From Bradyrhizobium macuxiense (lineage in GTDB: Bacteria > Pseudomonadota > Alphaproteobacteria > Rhizobiales > Xanthobacteraceae), in the NCBI RefSeq assembly GCF_007993935.1, contig NZ_VITY01000008.1, forward strand, positions 186,001-250,000: 64,000 nt of DNA, written 5' to 3'. The first letter of the stretch is position 1; each line of letters begins with the position of its first letter. The notes beneath the pieces are model-generated. The model was given only the letters and a program-made list of their open reading frames with translations. It did no database searches and had not been told where the DNA came from. Both the position numbers and the translations under genes were made by a program. Positions 27,215 through 35,824 of the stretch are shown here, in pieces.

Positions 27215-28123
27215 ATGACCGCAGCCAACGATCCGGAAACCGACTTCCTCGAGCAGCTCGGCCAGCGCGTGCGCACGACGCGCGGCCTCGCCGGCATGTC
27301 GCGCAAGGTGCTCGCCAAGGTCTCCGGCATTTCCGAACGCTACATCGCCCAGCTCGAAAGCGGCAAAGGCAATGTCTCGATCGTGCTGCTGCGCCGTGTC
27401 GCAGCCGCGATGGGCGCGCATCTCGAGGACCTGATCCCCTCGAGCGAGCCGGTTCCGGACTGGGCCGTGATCCGCGATCTCCTGCGCAAGGCGTCGCCGG
27501 GCCAGATTGCGCAGGCCAAGGACATGCTCGCCGGCAGCAGCCCGCTGGCGCCACGCCGCGCCTCGTTCTCCGGCATCGCGCTGATCGGCTTGCGCGGCGC
27601 CGGCAAGACCACGCTCGGGCGAATGCTGGCGAAGAAGATCGGCTGGAGCTTCGTCGAGCTCAACAAGGAGATCGAGGCGCAGAACGGCCTCTCGGTCGCC
27701 GAGATCATCGCGCTCTACGGCCAGGAAGGCTTTCGCCGCATGGAGCAGGCCGCGCTGACGCAGCTCTTGGCGCGCAAGGAATTGATGGTGCTGGCGACCG
27801 GTGGCGGCATCGTCTCCGAGGCGCTGACCTTCGACCTGATCCTGTCCTCATTCTACACGATCTGGCTGAAGGCCGAGCCGGAAGAGCACATGGCCCGCGT
27901 CCGCCATCAGGGCGACCTGCGCCCGATGGCCGACGACCGCTCGGCGATGGCCGAATTGCGCAACATCCTGGTCAGCCGCGAGCCGCTTTATGCGCGCGCA
28001 TCGGCGGTGGTCGACACCGCCGGCCTCTCGGTCGACGCTGCCGCGGCGCGGCTGATCGATTCCGTGCGGCCGGTGCTGCAGAACGAGGCGCGCAGCTTCG
28101 GGCTGCGCAGCGTGGCGCTGTAA
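27215..28123 (+). CDS. boxR: BoxR/BzdR family repressor of the box pathway
   Basis: A 302-residue regulator with an N-terminal XRE-type helix-turn-helix (about 15-72: SRKVLAKVSGISERYIAQLE), a linker, and a C-terminal shikimate-kinase-like domain (about 115-290) with the P-loop GLRGAGKTT at 125-133. In BzdR/BoxR this domain binds benzoyl-CoA and releases the repressor. It is divergent from bclA and should act at TGCA operators such as that before boxC. The start at 27215 (MTAANDPETDFL) is the first ATG of the frame. Confidence 0.95.
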   Translation: MTAANDPETDFLEQLGQRVRTTRGLAGMSRKVLAKVSGISERYIAQLESGKGNVSIVLLRRVAAAMGAHLEDLIPSSEPVPDWAVIRDLLRKASPGQIAQAKDMLAGSSPLAPRRASFSGIALIGLRGAGKTTLGRMLAKKIGWSFVELNKEIEAQNGLSVAEIIALYGQEGFRRMEQAALTQLLARKELMVLATGGGIVSEALTFDLILSSFYTIWLKAEPEEHMARVRHQGDLRPMADDRSAMAELRNILVSREPLYARASAVVDTAGLSVDAAAARLIDSVRPVLQNEARSFGLRSVAL

Positions 28124-28139
28124 TTTTCAGCCCCGCCCC

Positions 28140-28226
28140 CGTCATTGCGAGCGAAGCGAAGCAATCCATTGATCCGCGTATGCGGGTGCATGGATTGCTT
28201 CGTCGCTATCGCTCCTCGCAATGACG
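28140..28226. repeat. Palindromic repeat, GTCATTGCGAGCGAAGCGAAG family (copy 2)
   Basis: Arms as in the copy at 24435, with the inner 'gcaatccatt/tggattgc' pair. It separates the convergent boxR and IclR genes and can serve as their transcript end. Confidence 0.92.
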
Positions 28227-28249
28227 AAATCTCTGACGGAGTGAGAGCC

Positions 28250-29035
28250 CTACAACAACCGGCTCCTCACGTCCTCCGCACCCTCGCGCAGCAGCGGCAG
28301 GAAACGGTCGATCAATTCCTTGGCCGGCACCCGATCGACATGCGCGCCCATGTTGATGGCGGCGACGATGGTGCCGTCGTAGCGGTGCACCGGCACCGAG
28401 ATCGAGCGGAAATGCGGCTCGGCCTCGCGGTCGACCAGTGAGTAGCCCTGCGCGCGATCGGCGATAACAGTCGCGAGCAGTTTCTTCGGATCGGTCACGG
28501 TCTGCGGCGTCACGGCATCGCGGCGCATCGCCTTCAGCCGCGCCGCAAGCTCGGCATCGTCGAGCCGGCCGAGCATCGCACGGCCGACCGAGGTGCAGAA
28601 CGCCGGCAGCCGGTAGCCGATATCGAGACCGGCGGAGAACACCCGCGTCGGACTGGAGCGCGCGACGAACACGACGTCGTCGCCGTCGAGCAGCGCGAGC
28701 GAGGCGATCTCCTGCGCTGCGGTCGCGATGCGATCGAGCACCGGCTGCAATACCGTCACCACCTGGTTGGATTGCAGGAACGAGCCGGCCAAGGTCAGCA
28801 CATGCGGCGTCAGCGTGAACAGCTTGCCGTCGGTCGCGACGAAACCGCCATGCGCGAGCGTGAACAGGATGCGGCGCGCGGTGGCGCGCGGCAGATCGGC
28901 TGCGCGCGCTAGGTCGCTCAGCGTTGCCGGACCGGTGACGGTGCCGAACACCTGCAACAGGCGCAGGCCGCGATCGAGCGCCTCGACGAAATCGGTGGCG
29001 CGCTCGTCCTGATCGGTCCGTTTCAGCTTGGGCAT
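28250..29035 (-). CDS. IclR family transcriptional regulator
   Basis: A 261-residue regulator with an N-terminal winged helix (about 15-75: LSDLARAADLPRATARRILFTLAHGGF) and a C-terminal IclR effector domain (about 90-255; RVFSAGLDIGYRLPAFCTSVGRAML). It is of the PcaR/PobR-like branch that often controls aromatic catabolism. It is divergent from the Rieske oxygenase, and the 114 bases between them contain two inverted repeats that share GTTC/GAAC half sites, so it probably controls the oxygenase and ligase. Confidence 0.92.
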   Translation of the reverse strand: MPKLKRTDQDERATDFVEALDRGLRLLQVFGTVTGPATLSDLARAADLPRATARRILFTLAHGGFVATDGKLFTLTPHVLTLAGSFLQSNQVVTVLQPVLDRIATAAQEIASLALLDGDDVVFVARSSPTRVFSAGLDIGYRLPAFCTSVGRAMLGRLDDAELAARLKAMRRDAVTPQTVTDPKKLLATVIADRAQGYSLVDREAEPHFRSISVPVHRYDGTIVAAINMGAHVDRVPAKELIDRFLPLLREGAEDVRSRLL

Positions 29036-29049
29036 CGGGGTCTACGGCT

Positions 29050-29062
29050 TTGAACGGTTCAA
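29050..29062. promoter_or_regulatory. Candidate IclR operator 1
   Basis: TTGAACGGTTCAA: 6-base perfect arms around a central G, just upstream of the IclR start, suited to autoregulation. Confidence 0.45.
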
Positions 29063-29105
29063 AAATTGCGCTTGCTGTCCAGACCAGACATGGCATAATT
29101 CGCAC

Positions 29106-29128
29106 ATTCGTTCAATAGGCGAACAAAT
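29106..29128. promoter_or_regulatory. Candidate IclR operator 2
   Basis: ATTCGTTC, a 7-base spacer and GAACAAAT (one mismatch between arms), 21 bases before the Rieske gene start. It shares the GTTC/GAAC half site with the palindrome at 29050. Confidence 0.45.
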
Positions 29129-29149
29129 CCAAATCCGGGAGACGCCGCC

Positions 29150-30508
29150 ATGATGAGCCAGGAAGCGAACGATCTGATCACCCGCACCGGCCGCAAGGAC
29201 CCGTGCGGGAAGCTGATGCGGAGTTACTGGCAGCCGGCGGCGCTGGTCGACGAGCTGGAGGGCGCACGCCCGGTGCGGCCGGTTCGGCTGCTCGGCGAAA
29301 ACCTGGTGCTGTTCCGCGGCGAGGACGGCAGCTATGGCCTGATCGATCGCCACTGCGCGCATCGCGGCGCCGACCTCGCCTTCGGCCGGCTCGAGAACGG
29401 CGGGCTGCGCTGCGCCTTCCACGGCTGGCTGTTCGACACATCAGGCCAGTGCATCGAGACGCCGGCCGAGCCGGCCGGCTCGCAGCTCTGCAAGGGCATC
29501 AGGCAGCGCTCCTATCCGGTGGTGGAGAAGAGCGGCATCCTGTGGGCTTACCTGGGCGAAGGCGCCCCGCCGGCGTTTCCGGAGCTCGACTGCTTCGTCG
29601 CGCCCGGCAGCCATACGTTCGCGTTCAAGGGCCACATGAACTGCAACTGGCTGCAGGCGCTCGAGGTCGGCATCGATCCGGCGCACGCCTCCTTCCTGCA
29701 TCGTTTCTTCGAGGACGAGGACACCTCAGCCGCTTACGGCAAGCAATTCCGCGGCGCCTCCGCCGGCTCCGACATGCCGATGACCAAGATCCTGCGCGAA
29801 TACGACCGGCCGATCATCAATGTCGAGCATACCGAATACGGCCTGCGCCTGATCGCGCTGCGCCAGCTCGATGACACCAGCACCCATGTGCGGGTGACAA
29901 ATCAGCTGTTCCCGCACGGCTTCGTGATTCCGATGTCGACCGAAATGACGATCACGCAGTGGCACGTGCCGGTCGATGACGAGAACTGCTACTGGTATGC
30001 GATCTTCACCAGTTACGCGGCGCCGGTCGACAAGCCAAAGATGCGCGACCAGCGGCTCGAGCTCTACACGCTGCCCGACTACAAGTCGCGCAAGAACCGC
30101 AGCAACGATTACGGCTTCGATCCGCACGAGCAGGCGACCGAGACCTATACCGGCATGGGCACCGACATCAACGTCCACGACCAGTGGGCGGTGGAATCGA
30201 TGGGGGCGATCCAGGACCGCACCAACGAGCATCTCGGCCAGAGCGACAAGGCGATCGTGCAGTATCGCCGGCTGCTGCGGCAGGAGATCGAGAAGGTCGG
30301 CGGCGGCGAGAAGCCGATGCTGTTCCTCGACGACGCCTCCGCGCGCAGCATCCAGGGCCCGGCGACGATGGACGGCATCGGGCCGACGCTCGGCTGGGAG
30401 CTCTACTGGATGGAAGTCGACGTCAAGCGCCGCCGCGGCGCGCCCTGGGCCGCGCCCGTGCCGCGCGAGATCGCGGGCAAGGTGCAGCACCTGACGGCGG
30501 CGGAATAG
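29150..30508 (+). CDS. Rieske non-haem iron aromatic oxygenase, phthalate-dioxygenase-like
   Basis: A 452-residue terminal oxygenase subunit. The Rieske [2Fe-2S] ligands are C69, H71, C88 and H91 (CAH and CAFH), and the mononuclear iron site follows the E-x3-D-x2-H-x4-H pattern (E172, D176, H179, H184 in LEVGIDPAHASFLH). This is the homo-oligomeric phthalate 4,5-dioxygenase/vanillate demethylase type, which needs a separate reductase; none is encoded nearby. It is followed by a glutamine-synthetase-like ligase on the same strand and divergent from the IclR gene. The substrate cannot be read; a glutamylated amine is one hypothesis. Confidence 0.92.
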   Translation: MMSQEANDLITRTGRKDPCGKLMRSYWQPAALVDELEGARPVRPVRLLGENLVLFRGEDGSYGLIDRHCAHRGADLAFGRLENGGLRCAFHGWLFDTSGQCIETPAEPAGSQLCKGIRQRSYPVVEKSGILWAYLGEGAPPAFPELDCFVAPGSHTFAFKGHMNCNWLQALEVGIDPAHASFLHRFFEDEDTSAAYGKQFRGASAGSDMPMTKILREYDRPIINVEHTEYGLRLIALRQLDDTSTHVRVTNQLFPHGFVIPMSTEMTITQWHVPVDDENCYWYAIFTSYAAPVDKPKMRDQRLELYTLPDYKSRKNRSNDYGFDPHEQATETYTGMGTDINVHDQWAVESMGAIQDRTNEHLGQSDKAIVQYRRLLRQEIEKVGGGEKPMLFLDDASARSIQGPATMDGIGPTLGWELYWMEVDVKRRRGAPWAAPVPREIAGKVQHLTAAE

Positions 30509-30526
30509 TATGCGTTCAACACCAGC

Positions 30527-30648
30527 CGTCATTGCGAGGAGCGCAGCGACGAAGCAATCCATCGCTCCACGTATGAGGAGCGATGGATTGCTTCGCGGAG
30601 CCTGTCATCCGGCGGCGCTTCGCGCCGACCGGGTGGCTCGCAATGACA
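30527..30648. repeat. Palindromic repeat, GTCATTGCGAG family, expanded (copy 3)
   Basis: Outer arms ccgtcattgcgagg and ctcgcaatgac with the inner 'gcaatccatcgctc/gagcgatggattgc' pair, plus an extra 'tcatccggcggcgctt...cgccgaccgggtgg' block. It lies between the Rieske and ligase genes and is transcribed with them. Confidence 0.85.
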
Positions 30649-30673
30649 ATCGTAGAAACGAAGGAGTGACGCG

Positions 30674-32110
30674 GTGAGCTTCGTCGAGCGTCACGTCCTG
30701 TGGTCGGATGAGCAGAAGGAGGCGGCACAACGCCTCCGCCGCATCGTCGAGGAGAACCACCTCGAAGTCATCCGCCTGTCGTTCCCCGACCAGCACGGCA
30801 TATTGCGCGGCAAGACGTTGATCGCCAGCGAAGCGGTGCGCTCGCTCGAAGGCGGCTGCTCGATCACCACGACGATGCTCGCCAAGGACACCTCGCACAA
30901 GACCGTGTTTCCGGTGTTCACATCAGGCGGCGGCTTCGGCATGAAGGAGATGGAGGGCGCGGCCGACGTGCTGATGGTCGCCGATCCCACCACGTTCCGC
31001 GTGCTGCCCTGGGCGGAGAATACCGGCTGGCTGCTTTGCGACCTCTATTTCAGCGACGGCCGCCCGGTGCCGTTCGCGACCCGCAACCTCTATCGCAAGG
31101 TGCTCGACCAACTCGGCAGCCGCGGCTACGATTTCGTCGCCGGTCTGGAGGTCGAATTCCACCTGTTCAAGCTCGACGACGCGCATATGGCACCGGAGGA
31201 TGCCGGCCAGCCCGGACGGCCGCCGTCGGTCAGCCTGCTGTCGCACGGCTATCAATACCTCACCGAGCAGCGCTACGATCAGATGGAGCCGGCGCTCGAG
31301 ATTATTCGCCGCGACATCATCGCGCTCGACCTGCCGTTGCGCACGGTCGAGGTCGAATTCGGCCCGAGCCAGTGCGAGTTCACCTTCGCACCGACCACAG
31401 GGCTTGCGCCCGCCGACATCATGGTGCTGTTCCGTTCCGCGGTGAAGCAGATCGCGCGCCGCCACGGCTATCACGCGACCTTCATGTGCCGGCCGAAACT
31501 GCCGAACGTGTTCGCGAGCGGCTGGCATCTGCACCAGTCGCTGGTGTCGCGCGCCAATGGCGAGAACGCCTTCATGGCAAAAGAAGCCGGCGAGCCCTTG
31601 AGCCCGCTCGGCCGCGCCTGGCTTGCGGGCCTGATCGAGCACGCGCGGGCCTCGACCGTGTTCACGACGCCGACCATCAACGGCTACAAGCGCTACCGCT
31701 CCTATTCGCTGGCGCCGGACCGCGCGATCTGGGGCCGCGACAATCGCGGCGTCATGATCCGCGTGCTCGGCGGCGCCAATGATCCCGCGACCCGGCTGGA
31801 GAACCGCATCGGCGAGCCGGCCGCCAATCCCTATCTCTACATGGCGAGCCAGATCCTCTCCGGCCTCGACGGCGTCGACCGCAAGCTCGAACCCGGCCCG
31901 TCGGCCGACACGCCCTACGAGACCAAGGCCGCGCTCCTGCCGAAGTCGCTGCGCGAAGCGGTGTTCGCGCTCAACGACGATCCGTTCTTCCGCCAGGCGC
32001 TGGGACCGGAGTTCGTGGACTATTACGTCTTCATCAAGAACGCGGAGATCGAGCGCTTCCAGGCCGAGGTGTCGGACTGGGAGCAGCGCGAATATTTCGA
32101 GATGTTTTGA
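30674..32110 (+). CDS. Glutamine synthetase-like ligase (gamma-glutamyl-amine synthetase type)
   Basis: A 478-residue member of the glutamine synthetase superfamily but not a housekeeping GlnA. The metal and ATP segments are present: GLEVEFHLF, EVEFGPSQCEF, GWHLHQSLV, NGYKRYRSYSLAP and the acidic NRIGEPAANPYLYMAS. This pattern is that of GlnT/PuuA-like enzymes that glutamylate amines. GTG at 30674 is the start, with AAGGAG 7 bases before it. It lies 166 bases after the Rieske oxygenase, separated only by a repeat. GS-like ligases paired with Rieske oxygenases are known from aniline degradation (AtdA1/TdnQ), so a shared amine pathway is suggested but not shown. Confidence 0.9.
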   Translation: MSFVERHVLWSDEQKEAAQRLRRIVEENHLEVIRLSFPDQHGILRGKTLIASEAVRSLEGGCSITTTMLAKDTSHKTVFPVFTSGGGFGMKEMEGAADVLMVADPTTFRVLPWAENTGWLLCDLYFSDGRPVPFATRNLYRKVLDQLGSRGYDFVAGLEVEFHLFKLDDAHMAPEDAGQPGRPPSVSLLSHGYQYLTEQRYDQMEPALEIIRRDIIALDLPLRTVEVEFGPSQCEFTFAPTTGLAPADIMVLFRSAVKQIARRHGYHATFMCRPKLPNVFASGWHLHQSLVSRANGENAFMAKEAGEPLSPLGRAWLAGLIEHARASTVFTTPTINGYKRYRSYSLAPDRAIWGRDNRGVMIRVLGGANDPATRLENRIGEPAANPYLYMASQILSGLDGVDRKLEPGPSADTPYETKAALLPKSLREAVFALNDDPFFRQALGPEFVDYYVFIKNAEIERFQAEVSDWEQREYFEMF

Positions 32111-32128
32111 GGCTCAAAAATTATCCGC

Positions 32129-33487
32129 CTACTCCGCTCTCTGTAGAGGTTCGAAGGCAAGAGCGCCTCCAACCTGCGCGAAGACTTCGCGAGAATCCGC
32201 ACGCTGAGATGCCCGCGTCCGCTTGCCGGACGCGGCGGGAGCTCCTCGTATTGCAAGCTCAGCCGTCGAACCATCATACGGCCTTCCGAGTGAGCTCGAT
32301 CCGGCAAGCTCACTCCCACCGCGCAGCTTCTTGCGGACTGCCGCCAGCAGCGTCTGGCGCTGCGAGACGCTGGAAGCCAGCACTTCGTCCTGGTCGGTGA
32401 CCGGAGCACGATATCTGATGTCCTTGCAGCCCCCTGGGGGGGCTTCATAGGCGAGCGGCGTCTCGCCGTTGTAGGACAGCCGCACCAGCTGGGTAGACAT
32501 GCCGGTCATTCCATGAAGCTGAATGGCACTGCCGGGCGGCAATGCGTCGACCTTGACGGTTCGGACATACGGATTGCACGTCGACTTTGCGGACGGATAT
32601 TGCTGAACCGCAGTGCGTACGTAGGACAGGACTTCCCCTTCCTGGTAGATTCGATCGATTGTGAGTCCTGCCGCATTCGATTCCCGCAGTGACTGGCTGA
32701 CCAGATGCGCTCCGGTGACCGGAGAAGGATCGAACGCGAAGACCTTCGATATTCGCGGCCCCTTCAACTTGGTGGCCAAAGCGGCGAGCTGGGCGAGGCC
32801 GCCGCCAAGAGAGTGCCCCGTCGAAACGATCTGCGGCTTGACGGCGGCTCGCTTGTAGCAATCGAGATTCTGGATCGACTTGATGATGGCGTCGACATTG
32901 CGACGCAGCTGATGATAGTAATCATCATAGGGTGAACCGAACCGGTCCGCGTTGGAGAGCCAGTCTCCAAGCGACGTTCCAACCGTTCCGCGAAATGCGA
33001 TACTGACTTCGCTGCAGGCGCCGCCGTCGACCTTTGCCGAGCGCGCGCGAGCCCAGACCTGAAAAGCCGGGCCGCCACTCATACCCCAGCCTCTGTTGTT
33101 GTAGGCGGCAAGACAATCGGCGTCGGACGAATCAATGCAGGTGAGATAGCTGTCGCTTCCGAACTGATATCGCCAACGCTTGAAGGCTTCCCGCGCCCGC
33201 GGCACCACCTTTTCATCGGGGAATATCGTTTTGACGGCGTAGTTCACATCCGCGCCGTAGCCATCGACATCCTGCGTTGCGCGCCGGGCATTGAACTCGT
33301 CGACCGGCAGGTAAGCCGCCGACGCCTGGATCGCGTAGGGCGCGTAGTATCTTGCGTAGTTGTAAACGAACGAAGCTTGAATATAGCGTCCGTCGGACTG
33401 CGCCGTCGCCGGACCAACATTCGCTGCAACCAGGGGCATCGCGATTGCGACGAGCTTCAATATCGACCAAGCCGGGTTGGATCGCAT
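32129..33487 (-). CDS. Secreted class 3 lipase-like protein
   Basis: A 452-residue protein with a signal peptide (residues 1-30, cleavage near ATAQ) and the lipase class 3 core: FRGTVGTSLGDWLSN, then the nucleophile elbow GHSLGGG (S226), then AFDPSPVTG with a possible catalytic Asp. Four or more cysteines suggest periplasmic disulfides. The C-terminal 70 residues are Arg- and Ser-rich and low in structure. The start at 33487 has GGAGG 8 bases upstream. It does not match its neighbours in theme and, with the next gene, has somewhat lower GC and more varied codons. Substrate is unknown. Confidence 0.82.
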   Translation of the reverse strand: MRSNPAWSILKLVAIAMPLVAANVGPATAQSDGRYIQASFVYNYARYYAPYAIQASAAYLPVDEFNARRATQDVDGYGADVNYAVKTIFPDEKVVPRAREAFKRWRYQFGSDSYLTCIDSSDADCLAAYNNRGWGMSGGPAFQVWARARSAKVDGGACSEVSIAFRGTVGTSLGDWLSNADRFGSPYDDYYHQLRRNVDAIIKSIQNLDCYKRAAVKPQIVSTGHSLGGGLAQLAALATKLKGPRISKVFAFDPSPVTGAHLVSQSLRESNAAGLTIDRIYQEGEVLSYVRTAVQQYPSAKSTCNPYVRTVKVDALPPGSAIQLHGMTGMSTQLVRLSYNGETPLAYEAPPGGCKDIRYRAPVTDQDEVLASSVSQRQTLLAAVRKKLRGGSELAGSSSLGRPYDGSTAELAIRGAPAASGKRTRASQRADSREVFAQVGGALAFEPLQRAE

Positions 33488-33586
33488 GGAGGCTACCTCC
33501 GGAAAATAAATCGTCAATCTATGCGTGCATCAAACCACAACAACCCGTGGTTGACAATATCCCCCGTGAACCAAGCAGGAACGTCT

Positions 33587-34186
33587 CTATTTGCCCGGCG
33601 GTGGTGCGGCTCGTCCCGAGATGAGCTGAACGCCAATCACAACAATCGCATAGATGCCGAAAATGCCGAGAGCTATCGGTGCGCCGTCGGCGATCCGCCA
33701 CGCCAGCCGTACGGTATCGTGGGCGACGAAGCCGATATTTCCGCCATAGATCATGCAGGGACCGACGGCGCCCTCATTGGGATTGCAGTTCGGATTGACC
33801 AGGGATCCGATCGACAGCATCGGCCCGAAATAGGGTACGAAAGCGCAGACCAGGCTTATGGCGAGCCCAAGCAACAATCGGCTCGAGAGACGCTTCCAGC
33901 CCTTCCAGATCAGGAAGCAACCCAGCGCCAGCCATACCGCCGCCAAGCCGTCGCTGAATCGGAGGCCCACAAAGGACCCGGCCTCGAGCGCACTCCGGAT
34001 AATCTCGCCGGCCGAACTCGGCCCGATCTCGCAGGTCGCGTTGCTGCTCGCCTGGCAGCCCTTCAGCTTCGCGACAATCGAGGTCGCGAGGACGACGATT
34101 TCTGGCAAGAACGTGAGGACAATGAGCAGCAACAGCGCCCATCTCCAGGGCGATACATTTGAGTATGATCTTGATTCAGAATTCAT
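33587..34186 (-). CDS. Hypothetical membrane protein
   Basis: A 199-residue protein with about five hydrophobic segments (for example residues 15-38, 78-95, 104-124 and 170-190) and four cysteines in the loops (KLKGCQASSNATCEIG; NPNCNPNEGAVGPCMIYGG), which could pair outside the membrane. No family was recognised. It lies about 100 bases upstream of the lipase gene on the same strand and may belong to the same transcript. Base composition is less GC-rich than neighbouring genes, which hints at recent acquisition. Confidence 0.65.
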   Translation of the reverse strand: MNSESRSYSNVSPWRWALLLLIVLTFLPEIVVLATSIVAKLKGCQASSNATCEIGPSSAGEIIRSALEAGSFVGLRFSDGLAAVWLALGCFLIWKGWKRLSSRLLLGLAISLVCAFVPYFGPMLSIGSLVNPNCNPNEGAVGPCMIYGGNIGFVAHDTVRLAWRIADGAPIALGIFGIYAIVVIGVQLISGRAAPPPGK

Positions 34187-34335
34187 GGCACGGCTGCGTC
34201 GCTGGCTCGAACGGCGCGAGCGCCCAATCGCTCACTACCCGTGATTTGGTCACTCTACAGTCAATATGAATGGTTCGCTACCGGAAGTAGAACCTGGCTG
34301 CCGTTTGACAACCAGGACACGGAGGAAGCGCTGCT

Positions 34336-35064
34336 TCAAATCCCCAGATACTTGTGCTGCAGATCCGGCTCGGCGAGCAGCTGCTCGCTGGTGCCGCTCC
34401 ACACCGTCTTGCCGCGCTCGATGATGTAGTGGCGGTCGGCGATGCGGGCGAGGTTGCCGACGTTCTTGTCGATCACCAGCACCGACTGCCCGCGCCCCTT
34501 CAGCATCGACAGGCAGCTCCAGATCTCATCGCGGATCAGGGGCGCGAGGCCTTCGGTGGCCTCGTCGAGGATCAGGAGTTTCGGGTTGGTCATCAGCGCG
34601 CGGCCGATCGCGAGCATCTGCTGCTCGCCACCCGACAGCGTGACGCCCATATTGCTGGTGCGTTCGGCGAGCCGCGGAAACAGCGCATGGATCTTGTCGA
34701 TGGTCCACGGATCGGAAGCACCAAGCCGATTGCCTGAGGCGGCGACGAGATTTTCGCGTACCGTGAGGTTGGGAAAGATCTGGCGTCCCTCGGGCACGAG
34801 GCCGATGCCGAGCTTTGCAATTCTGTACGACGGCAGACCGCGCACCGCCTCGCCGGCGAAGCGGATCGCGCCTGATCGCGCCGGCGTCAGGCCCATGATG
34901 GAGCGGATGGTCGTGGTCTTGCCCATGCCGTTGCGGCCCATCAGCGCGACCATCTCGCCCGACTTGATCTGCAAGGACAGGCCGAACAGCACCTGGCTCA
35001 GCCCGTAGCAGGTCTCGATGCCATCGACTTCGAGCAACGTTTCAGCAGTTTTCGCTTCAGTCAT
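34336..35064 (-). CDS. livF: Branched-chain amino acid-type ABC transporter ATPase LivF
   Basis: A 242-residue ABC ATPase with Walker A GRNGMGKTT (43-51), signature LSGGEQQM and Walker B LLILDEATEGLAP. It is the second ATPase of a HAAT-family importer. Its start overlaps the livG stop by 8 bases. The C-terminal segment reads VIDKNVGNL where many LivF proteins have VEQN, a known variant. The transporter may carry aromatic or branched-chain substrates; substrate is unknown. Confidence 0.93.
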   Translation of the reverse strand: MTEAKTAETLLEVDGIETCYGLSQVLFGLSLQIKSGEMVALMGRNGMGKTTTIRSIMGLTPARSGAIRFAGEAVRGLPSYRIAKLGIGLVPEGRQIFPNLTVRENLVAASGNRLGASDPWTIDKIHALFPRLAERTSNMGVTLSGGEQQMLAIGRALMTNPKLLILDEATEGLAPLIRDEIWSCLSMLKGRGQSVLVIDKNVGNLARIADRHYIIERGKTVWSGTSEQLLAEPDLQHKYLGI

Positions 35065-35824
35065 GACGCGTCACCGCATGCTGCTCGCCGAGATAGGCGC
35101 GCTTGACCTCTTCATCCCTGCGAATCGCGTCCGGCACGTCGCAGGCGATGACGCGGCCATAGACCAGCACCGTGATGCGGTCGGCCAGCGCAAACACCGC
35201 CTCCATGTCGTGCTCGACCAGCACAATGGTCACTTCCTTGCGTAACTCCTTGAGCAGCGCGACCATCCGCGCCGACTCGGTGACGCCGAGCCCGGCCATC
35301 GGCTCGTCCAGCAGCAACAGCTGCGGCTTGGTGGCGAGCGCGACCGCGAGCTCCAGCTCGCGCTGCTCGCCATGGCTCAGTTGCGAGACCATGATATCGG
35401 CGCGCTTGCCGAGGCCGACGCGCTCCAGCGCCGTACGGGCGATGTCGCGCAGGCGCGTCTCCTTGCGCGCATTGCCCCAGAAGCGGAACGAGTGGCCGTC
35501 ATGCGCCTGCGCCGCCAGCGCGACATTGTCGATCGCCGAGAAATCCTTGAGCAGCGAGGTGATCTGGAACGAGCGCGCCAGCCCGAGCCTGGAGCGCTTG
35601 TAGGACGGCAGGCTGGTGACGTCGCGGCCGGCAAAGCGGATGGTGCCGGAATTCGGCATCACCTGCCCGGTGAGCTGGCTGATCAGCGTGGTCTTGCCGG
35701 CGCCGTTCGGGCCGATGATGGCGTGCAGCTCGCCGGGTACCACCTCCATCGAGAGGTTGTCGGTCGCGGTGATGCCGCCATAGCGGCGGACCAGATTGTC
35801 GACGCGCAGCAAAGGCTCAGCCAC
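35057..35824 (-). CDS. livG: Branched-chain amino acid-type ABC transporter ATPase LivG
   Basis: A 255-residue ABC ATPase with Walker A GPNGAGKTT (38-46), a signature variant LSHGEQRELE and Walker B LLLLDEPMAGLG. It pairs with LivF under the permease dimer. It overlaps livM by 8 bases and livF by 8 bases, so the four genes are translationally coupled. Confidence 0.95.
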   Translation of the reverse strand: MAEPLLRVDNLVRRYGGITATDNLSMEVVPGELHAIIGPNGAGKTTLISQLTGQVMPNSGTIRFAGRDVTSLPSYKRSRLGLARSFQITSLLKDFSAIDNVALAAQAHDGHSFRFWGNARKETRLRDIARTALERVGLGKRADIMVSQLSHGEQRELELAVALATKPQLLLLDEPMAGLGVTESARMVALLKELRKEVTIVLVEHDMEAVFALADRITVLVYGRVIACDVPDAIRRDEEVKRAYLGEQHAVTRHD

